From Blastocladiella emersonii ATCC 22665 (lineage: Eukaryota; Blastocladiomycota; Blastocladiomycetes; Blastocladiales; Blastocladiaceae): a stretch of 64,000 nt of DNA. Made by a program: the position numbers and the translations under genes. The notes beneath the pieces are model-generated. The model worked only from the letters and a program-made list of their open reading frames with translations, was not told the DNA's origin and searched no databases. The stretch covers positions 868,001 through 932,000 of the forward strand of contig JANHCV010000014.1 of assembly GCA_025594325.1 (NCBI GenBank), written 5' to 3'. Position 1 is the stretch's first letter; each line of letters starts with the position of its first letter. Shown in pieces: positions 1-9,102 of this stretch.

Positions 1-2
1 GC

Positions 3-1547
3 GCCGACCTCGTCATTGTCGCCAATCAGTTTCTCAGCAGCGCCGAGTATCGGAATGCCGCTCGCGAAGCCGTTGGCGCAGACGGCTATGCCATGCCGGT
101 TCCACGCATGGCGCGCAACGAGGACCTTGGTTCAGATGCATTTGAAGTCCAGGCGCGCTTCGCCGACCGCATCAACTCGCACGTCCAAAACCTTCGTTCT
201 ACTGAACATGGACTCTCCTCGCCGCGCGTCATTTTCGAGGCGTTCCATTACCGCCGCGCGGTTTTCGACAACCCGGCATCGACGAAACCTGGATATTACT
301 GGCGCGAGGACGACCGCGCTCGCCTCCTTCCGCCCGAGTTCTTTCGCGGGATTCACGCGGGCTTGGTGGTTGGGATCGTCTCACACGACGTGGGAACCAC
401 CGCATCGTTGCCTGAAATCGACTCAGCTTTTAACTTGCTCGTCAACCACCCGCCTCCCAGTACTCGGATTGACCGCGCAGCGTTCTTCGCTCAATTTGCG
501 CGACAGCTTCCTGAGTCCATCGAGCTCCCCGCCGTGAGGTCGCTTGGTAATTTACTTTTGCGGTTGGACGCTCGCAGTGAGCGTGCTTCAGCCGCGCTCG
601 CGCCTGCGCCAGCGACTTTTGCCCAACGGTTTGCAAAGCTCATTGCGGCCCAGGCTCCGCAGCTCGCGGACCCACAAATGACGCGTCTTGCTGTCCTCAA
701 CAGCGCCGGCGCGTCCCCGATCCAAATTTCCGCAGCGCTGGCGCGGACTCGCGTTCCCGAACCACCAATCTCTGATGCATGGCTCTGGGCTGCATCCGTA
801 GGTCTCGGCTCATGCGAGAATCAGCAGCTTTCAATGCACTTTCGCGAGGTTCCCGCTCGTACCTTGAAGGCGGTAACGTACTGGAACGCGAGGGAATTGC
901 TTCACTTCGTCAACGCCACGATCTATGCCGTGGAAACTCGTGCTGCAACGGGCGACGCCGTTTCTGAGGTCCACACCACGGCTGCAGTTGTGCCGGCACT
1001 CGCTCCGCCCAAGAGCGCCCGCTTGGACAACGACGCGCTCGCAGCCCAAATTGGCGCAAAACTCGCTTCCTTGGCCCAATCCTCGCGCGGCCGGACGGCC
1101 GTGTTCTGCCAGTCCCCCGCGCTTGCTGCCCTCATTGTGCGTGCAATCAACGCAAGCAAGTACCACAGCGCCGTGGATGGAGCTTCGCCCGATCCGAAAC
1201 TGCGGCACGCCGCGATCCACGCATTTCTCTGCAGCGAGCGGATCAACGTTATTGTGCTCTCGCTCAATGCCGAGGACGGGAGCGTGATCGACACGCCTCC
1301 GCCGTTCCCGCGGCAGCTTGGGCGAGTCAAGAACGTCATCTTCGCCCATCCGATCCTGGCCCCGTCGGACCATGAGGCACAGGCCATGGTGGACCGAGCG
1401 CTCGAATCGGTGGTCGGGCATCCGCATGTGACGTGGCTCGTGGACGACGTGACGTCCGAGGCCGATCCCTTGCGGCCGCTCCGCAAGTTCCTGAACCGCG
1501 CGTCGGGCATGGCTGAGTTATGGGCGATTCTCGACCAGTTCGTTTGA
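3..1547 (+). CDS. SNF2-like helicase, C-terminal part (5' truncated)
   Basis: The reading frame is open from base 3 with no start codon, so the gene begins upstream of the window; the first Met at 93 is internal. About 514 codons are visible. The early ADLVIVANQF and the later IFEAFHYRRAVFDN resemble the region of SNF2/RAD5-type ATPases ending in the 'hW.RVvlDE' box, with Asn where the catalytic Glu is expected. The last 170 residues resemble a helicase C-terminal domain: GRTAVFCQSPALAALI, then VIVLSLNAEDGS, NVIFAHPIL and EAQAMVDRALESVVG, matching the usual 'lifsq', 'vlLlSl', 'Vi..dP' and 'EaQa.dRa.R.GQ' blocks. The arginine finger context is degraded (VVG instead of RxGQ). Inference: a diverged, perhaps catalytically weak SNF2-family protein acting on chromatin or DNA repair. 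The family call is moderate; the 3' end is firm. Confidence 0.5.
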   Translation, partial: ADLVIVANQFLSSAEYRNAAREAVGADGYAMPVPRMARNEDLGSDAFEVQARFADRINSHVQNLRSTEHGLSSPRVIFEAFHYRRAVFDNPASTKPGYYWREDDRARLLPPEFFRGIHAGLVVGIVSHDVGTTASLPEIDSAFNLLVNHPPPSTRIDRAAFFAQFARQLPESIELPAVRSLGNLLLRLDARSERASAALAPAPATFAQRFAKLIAAQAPQLADPQMTRLAVLNSAGASPIQISAALARTRVPEPPISDAWLWAASVGLGSCENQQLSMHFREVPARTLKAVTYWNARELLHFVNATIYAVETRAATGDAVSEVHTTAAVVPALAPPKSARLDNDALAAQIGAKLASLAQSSRGRTAVFCQSPALAALIVRAINASKYHSAVDGASPDPKLRHAAIHAFLCSERINVIVLSLNAEDGSVIDTPPPFPRQLGRVKNVIFAHPILAPSDHEAQAMVDRALESVVGHPHVTWLVDDVTSEADPLRPLRKFLNRASGMAELWAILDQFV

Positions 1548-2185
1548 GTGAGCAGTGTATTTTACAGTATGAAACAAAGTTTGTTGCCGTGTAGCGGCCT
1601 TCGATTTCTGGCCGGAATCGTTGAAGGAAACGCGGGATAAATGCAATCTCTACGCCTTAGATTATCAACGACGACCCACGGCGTGGTGCTTCTGAGGCAA
1701 AAGGACTGTGCCTTTCTCACGTTGACGCAGCGCTCAGCACAGATCAGCAGTGAAAGAAAGCCGATTGGCGCTTCCATTGGTGCCACGGATCCACCTACAC
1801 GCTTTGTTTAGTAGGCTCTTGGGTGACGGTTAGGTGGTAATCGAAACCAAGAGCCTCGCCGTCTTTGGTGACCGCGTCAGAAACTGCAATCGCCAGCTGT
1901 GCGCACGGCCAAAAAGTAAACCTGAGCCTTGATTGATTTGATACCAAATTACCGCGGCTAGACTATTGACAAGTCGGCGCGCAAGTAGCCCAGCTGCGCA
2001 GCCTTACCTCCACTTTTGTGTACCACAGGCGCGCTTGGCGAGCAGTGGACCAGTCAGCATATCTCGCTCAGTTACAAGAAAATTTCAGAAGCTCAGCTAC
2101 AAGAAAATTTCAGAAATTACAATACATTGAATAACAACAAAACAAAGCAAAGTCCGCCACCCAGCGCTGATGTGGAACAAACACG
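1548..2185. other. Convergent intergenic region with one dispersed-repeat copy
   Basis: This lies between the 3' ends of two convergent genes. I see no convincing coding sequence; the short minus frame at 1,562-1,786 has no recognisable content. It holds one copy of a diverged repeat (see 1,676-1,795). A direct repeat of about 20 bp, built on the words agctcag and aaaatttcagaa, occurs at about 2,068-2,120. Confidence 0.5.
1676..1795 (+). repeat. Dispersed repeat, copy 1
   Basis: The stretch around CCACGGCGTGGTGCTTCTGA, and further on CAGCACAGATCAGCAGTGAA, recurs in the same orientation near 5,290-5,400 with substitutions and a gap. It is too short and diverged to classify; it could be a transposon footprint or the remains of a segmental duplication flanking the 2,186-4,534 gene. 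Confidence 0.4.
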
Positions 2186-4534
2186 TTAACTGTGCAGCTC
2201 GGCCTCCTCAAGCAGCTTGGCCACGGCCGCGGAGCTCGATTTGAGAGCGTCCGACGGCGGGAAGATCCGCATAAGTGCGCGAGCATGATCATCGTTGCCG
2301 TCGGCAACGGCCGCAAGGGTGAGCGAATCGCTCACTGTCGGATCAAGGCCGGGGTTGAGCTGAGTCGGATCGTCCGCCACCTTGAGCAACGCTGTGACGA
2401 CCCACGGAAGGGAAAACATGCTGGAAGGGAATTCACGAATAACCAGCGCAACGTTGTGCTCGACCATGATGAGGAACAGTCGCAACCGAAGGCGGTCAAC
2501 GTTGCGGGAGGTGAGGCTGGGATCAAACGAGAAGCGATAAATTGAGCAGGCGCTGAGCGTGAGCGCGACTGTTTCTGGATAGCGCTGGAGAAGACAATCG
2601 AGAACTAGAAGCACGGCATTGTCCAGCGTCTCTTGGTTGATGTCGAGATCGAGATCATTGTCAGTACAAATGGACTGAAGGACTCTTGTACCAAGAGAGT
2701 GAACCAACGCTCCTCGCAAACTAGCCATGTGCGTGTCGTTCCCGCCCAAGAGATCAGGCAGCTCTGCAACCGTAATGGAAGAGTCACCACAGCCAACTGC
2801 GCAGCACAACAGGAATAAAAAGCGGGACACGCGTTGGTAGTTGTGGTGAGGGCTCCTGCCGCTGAGCGCTGTGGGAAGCCACTCCAGGGTCCGGCGGACA
2901 ACGTAGCGTGGGTCAAGTCCTGAATTGGACTCTGAGAGGAAAAAGTCAAAGGTAGATGGGTGCGTGGCAAAGTAGCCCAGTTGCGAGTCAAACAGCTCTT
3001 GGGGCTGAGGCAAGTTGTCAAACAGCGAGCAGAAGTGGAACAACTCAGCAAGATGGAATTGTTCAGGTGGTTTCCGCCCTTGAGGCTCACAACGTGTCGT
3101 AATCGTCGGGTACACTAGACGACAACGATTTGGGCAGAGTGTTTTTGTCAGTTTGATACAGTGAAGGGAGAAGGCAGAAGTACGTTTTGACGCACCATTA
3201 GTCATGACCTGAGCAAGCTTGCCAGGAGACACATGCGCTTTGAGATATTCAGCAATGAGCAGCATGAGCTCCGGATTAGCGAGCGACTCACGCACAAGCT
3301 CTGGCCAGAAATCGGGATTCTTGTCAAGCGCACCGATTTCAATGAAGCGGGGGATTAAGTCATGGTGACCCCTCCCAAACCAGTGGGCAAGCCGTTTCCG
3401 AAGTTCCGGGCCGAATACACCCTCCATACAATCAGCTGCGTCGTAGCGCTCAAAGAGTTCGCAGAATAGCATGTAGCCTGGCTCGCAGTTCTTGCACGAG
3501 TAGCAGGCTATGGCTGATTCTGTGGGATTGTCCAACACCCAGCCGTTGTCAGTGAGCCAGTCTAGGAAAGGAAGGACGTGGTTGAGGTCACCAGTGCAGC
3601 AAGGGCCGCGATGGCTAATGGTGCAAAGGAATAAGCAGGTCACAAAATAATCTGAGAGCCACGCCATAAATAGGGCGCGGTCAACGCCGTAATGGCGGTC
3701 AACAATCCCTTGGATGGCCGTACGATCCCACAGCGTCGCTGCGACCAATGCAAGTGCCATCGCATAGGTGATTGGCTGAGCGGTGTCTTCATCGTCATCG
3801 TCATCCTCATGTCGAAACTCATGCACTGGATAACATAGGTATAACTCATCACGCAAGCCTTTGTCTTCTGTGAGCCACAAGCGCGACCAAGTCGCAAGTT
3901 GAGCCCGATCAGTGAGCAAGCTTGGGAAGAGCGCCACAAGATGGTCCATGCACGCAAACATGGATTCAAGATCACCCGCGTGCAAGAAGAAGAAAGGCAA
4001 CGAAAGCCCTTCTGGAACGGCACGGAAACCAAAAGAGTGGTGAAGCGCATCAGAACCGACAGGAACGTCGGAAAACGGGGTCAAGGCATCAAGAATGGAG
4101 GTGGGAAGCGGCTGGTTCCGGCGGTAAATGTATGCAAGAATCGGTTTCGAAAACGGGTGCACAAAGTCGACTGGAGCGCCACGGCGGTTGGCGGGCAAGG
4201 AGGCATGGTCCTGCACGCACAGAAGACTCGGAAAGTGCAGCTTAAGGTACCACACAAACGGCATCTGAAGCTGACGAGTTCCGGGGTTTTTCCAATCGTG
4301 CTTGAGACCTTCGGCTCGGGCTGCAGCATATTGCTTGTAAGTAGTGCTCATAATCTTGCGCGCAACCCAGGCGCGCTCGGCTGGCGACCTAGCGGCGAAA
4401 GCACAGCGCATGGCGCTCGAAGAAGCGACCACAAGTGCGCGCGGTTCGGCAAGAGCGACAACTTGTTCAAGGATGTCAAAAGGCAAGTCAGGCCCTCTGT
4501 CGGAGGGCCCCTGGTCATGTTGCATCAGCTTCAT
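2186..4534 (-). CDS. F-box-like family protein, intronless, intact (782 aa)
   Basis: A single uninterrupted frame of 782 codons. The N terminus starts MKLMQHDQG, a short form of the MxxM..MQ leader seen throughout the window. It is followed at residues 17-60 by an F-box-like segment (DLPFDILEQVVALAEPRALV, then a small-residue-rich helix). The rest is helical and Leu/Cys-rich without a repeat I can name. It lacks the phase-1 intron and the FWELVPDGALDG signature of the plus-strand paralogues, so it is a distant branch. An Asp/Glu run occurs near residues 243-250. An ATCATGTGAC element lies about 127 bp upstream of the ATG. A role as SCF ubiquitin-ligase receptor would follow from a true F-box but is not shown. 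Confidence 0.7.
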   Translation of the reverse strand: MKLMQHDQGPSDRGPDLPFDILEQVVALAEPRALVVASSSAMRCAFAARSPAERAWVARKIMSTTYKQYAAARAEGLKHDWKNPGTRQLQMPFVWYLKLHFPSLLCVQDHASLPANRRGAPVDFVHPFSKPILAYIYRRNQPLPTSILDALTPFSDVPVGSDALHHSFGFRAVPEGLSLPFFFLHAGDLESMFACMDHLVALFPSLLTDRAQLATWSRLWLTEDKGLRDELYLCYPVHEFRHEDDDDDEDTAQPITYAMALALVAATLWDRTAIQGIVDRHYGVDRALFMAWLSDYFVTCLFLCTISHRGPCCTGDLNHVLPFLDWLTDNGWVLDNPTESAIACYSCKNCEPGYMLFCELFERYDAADCMEGVFGPELRKRLAHWFGRGHHDLIPRFIEIGALDKNPDFWPELVRESLANPELMLLIAEYLKAHVSPGKLAQVMTNGASKRTSAFSLHCIKLTKTLCPNRCRLVYPTITTRCEPQGRKPPEQFHLAELFHFCSLFDNLPQPQELFDSQLGYFATHPSTFDFFLSESNSGLDPRYVVRRTLEWLPTALSGRSPHHNYQRVSRFLFLLCCAVGCGDSSITVAELPDLLGGNDTHMASLRGALVHSLGTRVLQSICTDNDLDLDINQETLDNAVLLVLDCLLQRYPETVALTLSACSIYRFSFDPSLTSRNVDRLRLRLFLIMVEHNVALVIREFPSSMFSLPWVVTALLKVADDPTQLNPGLDPTVSDSLTLAAVADGNDDHARALMRIFPPSDALKSSSAAVAKLLEEAELHS

Positions 4535-4654
4535 GGGTGCCGCTGGGGCGGGGTGGCGGTGGGGGAGAGAGAACAGGATGTCCGCTGCCTCGCCGAAGGC
4601 GTTTGTGCGCGGGTCCGTGTGGCGTCAGGGCTCGCCCTGCAAAGCGCCACGTGC

Positions 4655-4672
4655 CACAAGGTCACATGATGC
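4655..4672 (-). promoter_or_regulatory. CATGTGA promoter element
   Basis: On the minus strand this reads ATCATGTGACC, 120-130 bp upstream of the ATG at 4,534. It matches the second half of the shared upstream element of the plus-strand F-box-like genes. A neighbouring CACGTG (plus strand 4,649-4,654) adds a second E-box. Confidence 0.45.
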
Positions 4673-5923
4673 TCACGCCGCCTCGCGTCGGAGATCTGCG
4701 CTCACCCTCCCAATGCACTTGCCCCCAGCGCGTGCAACCTCGCGCGCGAGCAGCTCGCGTTCGTCCTCGCGGATAAGGTGATGCCGAAGCCTGCTGAATT
4801 CGCGCAATCGGTCTTTTCGCAGGTGACTGATCTGAAAAGTGATGTTGGCAAGGCAAGCGAAGCGTCGCGGGAAGAGTCGATTGAAGGGGTCCGCCGATTA
4901 AATAAGAGCGCGCCGGCGCTCCCTGCCAACCACTCTCCTCGGACTCCATCACGGCCTTGCCCAACAAGTTACGACACTTGGTCGCTCCAGGTGGTGGCCT
5001 TCCCAATCAGCACCATGTGCAGCGATGCCACGGGTGAGCCCCGAACGCTCCAGTTTCGCGACCAGGCATCGCACCGCAGCTCTGTTGGCACAATGGAGCC
5101 GCGTTCACACGCTGGGCATCGCGCCTGGAGCAAAATCGAGACCGAGGAACGACAAATAGAGCTTGAAGTCGGCGGCCGTCGCGCCGCAAGCAAGCAACAT
5201 GGCGCGGGCTTTGTATCGCGCCGGGAGCCAGCTTACGCACGGCAAGTGTATCCGTCATGGCTGGCAGTTGAGAGCATGAACGGAAGTCGCGGTGGGCGAC
5301 CATCCACGGCGTGATGCTTCTGAAGCACAGAGATCCCAGCACGGATCGGCGGTGAATGCAAGCTGATTGAAGCGTTAATCGATCAGGCTACAGATCCAGG
5401 TTGAGGCTCGGTCTGCGCTTGCGCGATAGCTGGGCAGGAAGCCAAACCGGGTCCTCGTATTGCTAGCGACCTCGCCCGCGAACCGCGCGCTCACCAACCG
5501 TGCATGTGGCGGTCGAAAGATACACGAAAGTCGTGACCGATCGGATCCGAGAGTACCACGGCTCGACGATCGACGAGTCGAGGCGCAAGCAGCTCGGACT
5601 ACGGCGGCTAGTCCCGTTCGCCTGTGCCGCGGATGCGCTCGGTGAACGGCGGACCAGAGGGCAGAAGGATAAGCTCGTTCCACGTGTATTGCATCAACTC
5701 TTCAATGAGGCGTCCATTAAATTCATGGTCGGGCGAGGAGCATGGGGAGAGAGTTCGAGGCCAAGGGCGTGCTTCTGCCCCTGCTTCTACCCGCTGCTGC
5801 ACGTCCCCTCGACATAGTCCGTTCACGAATCCGAGCCGCCTTCACACGCACAGCAAGCGGCTCGTACAAGCCGAGGACCGAGTGACACGAGAAATAGAGT
5901 CTATATCATACACAGCACTCGCC
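4673..5923. other. Intergenic region without a supported gene
   Basis: Upstream of the minus F-box-like gene and downstream of the CLPTM1 gene. Open frames here (for example 4,778-5,314 plus) have no recognisable content and overlap each other. It contains copy 2 of the dispersed repeat at about 5,290-5,400. Confidence 0.5.
5290..5400 (+). repeat. Dispersed repeat, copy 2
   Basis: Same orientation as 1,676-1,795, beginning CCACGGCGTGATGCTTCTGA and containing CAGCACGGATCGGCGGTGAA. The two copies flank the 782-aa F-box-like gene, which would fit an old insertion or duplication. Confidence 0.4.
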
Positions 5924-8299
5924 TCACTGGTTCTTCTTCTCCTCGACCGACTTGGGCTCCGCGTCCTCCCCCTTCTCGCCCTCGCCGGCCTCCTTGATGA
6001 GCGGCTTAACCTCACCCTCCTGGTCCTCGTCGCCCTCGGCGCCGCCCTGGCCAAACTCGTTGACGCGGGTATGGTCGACGGGGTACTTGTACCGCTGGAT
6101 GAGGTAGATGATGAAGACGACGTCGTCGCGGAACGCGGCGAGCCGCTGGAGCCACGGCATACGGATGATGAACACGAAGAAGTCGTCGACGATCGTGGTC
6201 TAGAAACGGGGAGCGAGCGTGGGGGGCGAGGTGAGTGGGCGGCGATCGCGGGCAGAGCGGGTCGCGCGTGCGGAGGACACCGATCGCGGGTCGCGCGAGT
6301 CGTAGGAGAAAAGGGCAGCACGTACAAGGAACTTGTACGCCATGGTGCGCCCGTTCATGTGCGCGACGCTCTGCAGCTTGTAGTTGACGTACAGCTGGGG
6401 CAGGGACTACGTTCACGCGCATGCGAGTCAGCCAACCGAACTGAGCGAGCCACCGTCTGCCACCACGGAAACCGCGAGCGTACCTGCATGAACCCGAACA
6501 TGTAGACGGCGCCGACGGCCGTGTTGAGGATGTACGAGTACCACGACTTGTGCTCGCTGTAGAGGAGCGAGTAGACGGCGTAGGCGGCGAGGAGCGGGTA
6601 CATGACCCACTTCATGAGGGCAAAGGCCTCGTCGTCGTACTGCTTGGTGCCCGTGTTGGCGTAGCTGTCCTTGTCGTCCATGCGGAGGCGCGGGATGATG
6701 CCCCACAGCTTGTTCTCCGTGTCAATGGACATCTGGACGGCCTGCGACACCTTCCAGAACTCGATGGCGAGCCCAACGGCGTTGGAGACGAGGATCACGG
6801 CCGACGTGTCGGTGCTGTTGTCGAGCAGGTACAGGAACACGATGACCTGGATGCCGAGGTTGACGAACATGGACCGCACCGAGATGCCCTTGACCGACTT
6901 GCGGTCCTTCCAGAACGACACCTCGTTCTTGAACGCCAGGAACTCGAACAGGCTGTGCAGCAGCGACACGATCATGGTGGTGGCGAGCAGCACCGGGTTG
7001 GTGTCGCGCATCATGCGCTTGAACTCGTCGAGACTCGAGTTGCCCATGTCGGTCCCCGCGCTCATCATCTTGGCCTGCGTCGACAGCGACTGCTGCATCG
7101 ACAGGTACAGCTGCGCGCGCGTCGGCGAGAGCGGGTACAGGCTGATGTGCACGGGCAGCGTGGGCGTGGCGGTGGCCGAGGGCTCGATCAGGTCCTCGTC
7201 GAGGATCCAGAAATCGTTCATCCAGACCATGGGCTTGTAGGCGCGGTCGTCACCCAAAAAGTCGTAGTGGTTGGCGATGAAGGGCGGCATCTGCGACGGG
7301 ATCACGTAGTTCTCCTGCGGCACGTAGTTGATGGTCAGGTTGCCGCTCCAGTAGTGCAGCATCTCACGCGGCTTGCCCGTCAGCGCGCCGACGAGCGACG
7401 CGACGGCCGACTCGGGCTCGGGCTCGTCGGCGTCCGTCTTCTCGGTCTCGGTCTCCTCCTCGGCAGCGTCGTCGGATGACCCGACGAGCAGCTTCTTCTG
7501 CTTGACGACGCGGCGCTTGGGCTTGAGCTTGGTGAGGGCGACGGGGCGCACGACGACGTCGCGCGGGTCGTACGCGGCAGCGGCGGGGTCGGGCGAGGCG
7601 CCGTTGCGGGTGAGGAAGACGTGGGCGTAGTAGGACCCGTTGGCGTAGACGTTGGGCGGGACCGTGATGTTGAACGAGGCCGTCTGGTGGGTCTCCCACT
7701 GGGCGTACTCGAACTCGGCGGGCGACGACCACAGCAGCGCGCTCGGGTCGTCGAACGCCGCGAACTCGGGCGACTCGGACCCGTACACCCAGGCCTTGAG
7801 CACGTCCTGCGGCGCCCAGTGGTTGAAGTGCATTTCGGCCGACTCGTAGTTGAGCGACCCGCCCATCATCTCGGCGAGGGGGTTCGCGTCCGCGGCGGCC
7901 GCGTCGGCAGCCTCCTCGACGGCAGCGACGGCGGGCGGCGGCTCCCGGCGCGCAGCCTCCTCCTGCGCGGCTACGACGTGCGGCGCCTTGTACCCCGCGG
8001 GCTTGCGCTGCGGGACTTGCGCGCGCATCCGCGCCTGCGCCGCGGCCAGGTCGGCCTTGGCCTTGGCGCGCTCCTCGGCCGTCTTGGCCGGGCCGCCGGC
8101 GTTCATGACGACTAGACGCAGTCGGGTGTGAGTGGGCGGCATGCAAGGGAGCGCACGGGAAGAAGCGTAGCGTACACTTGAAGCCCGTCGTGACAATGTA
8201 CGCCCACATGACGGTGCGCGCGATCTTGCCGAACGTCCACTCGTTTCCGCTGGCCGCAGCAGCCGCGGCCGCAGCGGGGGCGGCGACGGGTTCCGGCAT
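5924..8299 (-). CDS. CLPTM1-family multi-pass membrane protein
   Basis: Four exons join in frame: 8299-8176, 8111-6484, 6406-6326 and 6199-5924, with introns of 64, 77 and 126 nt, giving 702 aa (human CLPTM1 is about 670). Exon 1 has an Ala-rich start and a first membrane helix (IARTVMWAYIVTTGFK). A long luminal domain follows with N-glycosylation sequons (FNITVPP, NLTIN) and the family's YIPSQ-like block ENYVIPSQMPP. Conserved C-terminal membrane helices start near residues 416, 460, 545 and 575. The last exons encode SLPQLYVNYKLQSVAHM and RDDVVFIIYLIQRYKYPVD, which are diagnostic of CLPTM1. Family members sit in the ER/plasma membrane and act in receptor trafficking or lipid scrambling. The acidic Lys/Glu-rich tail is cytosolic by prediction. 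Exons 3 and 4 could easily be missed by automatic annotation. Confidence 0.93.
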
Positions 8300-9102
8300 C
8301 GTGAAGTGTTGATTCGTAGCGTAGAGATGCGTTGCAGCGTTGCGGAAGGGAGAGCGCGGACTGTGGCGAGGGCGGCGGGCGCACAAGTGGGCGTCGGCGC
8401 CGCGAACTGCTCGCTCGCCACGTGGCGCCGCCCACCACGTGGCGCGCCGATCCGGTCATGCAGTGTCTCCGCCTCGCTGCGAGACGCGTCGCGGCCACGC
8501 GTCTGTGTTCATTGAGTTCCGCTGAGGCCTCGTTGGACTTGTACACTAAGCGCTTGGCGCGGGTTGCGCTGCGCGGCCCGGGCGACCCGCGGCGTTGTGT
8601 CGCGACCTGCCCCTCACCGTGTGCAACACCGCCTGAGTGCGCTATTCATCGCCCCACAGACGTTGATGACTACTTCGATGCAAACTTGGTCACTCTTGAA
8701 CGCTCGCGTCGAGCGGGAGGCGAAGCAAAGGCCAAGCCCGCCGCGGGACATCACGTGCGCGGTGCGAGACGCGTCGCGCGCGCCGTGTCTCCAACCGCGC
8801 GACGCGTCGCCTTCTCCACACCGCACGCCGCGCCGGGACGCAAACGCGGGAGACGGCGATGCGACTTGCTGAAAACTGATCCCTGAATGGCGGCGACCCA
8901 AGACGCGGCGCCGCGGGGGCTCGCGTTCCTCCTGACGCCTGATCACCCCGCCTGCTCGGCCTAGTCTCTGCACAACCACCCGCAACAACAACAACTGTAT
9001 CTACTACTACATGCAACCGATGTGATCACACCACGCCGATCTGAACCCATCCCCTCGTCTAGCCACTCTCTTGCCGCGACCGCCTTTTGATCGCCGCCAG
9101 CC
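8300..9102. promoter_or_regulatory. Bidirectional promoter region CLPTM1 / chitin synthase
   Basis: 803 bp between two divergently transcribed ATGs. It contains ACGCGT (MluI/MCB-type) sites in GAGACGCGTCGC at about 8,479 and 8,766 and again near 8,805, plus CACGTG sites at about 8,438 and TCACGTG at 8,751. The same words recur in front of the F-box-like genes. No supported gene lies here; the open frames are overlapping and compositionally biased. Confidence 0.5.

Noticed and set aside
5624-6505. Long plus-strand frame (293 codons) opposite the CLPTM1 exons
   Set aside because: It is antisense to clearly homologous CLPTM1 exons and introns; the Leu/Asp/Glu-rich text is a shadow of GC-rich codons.
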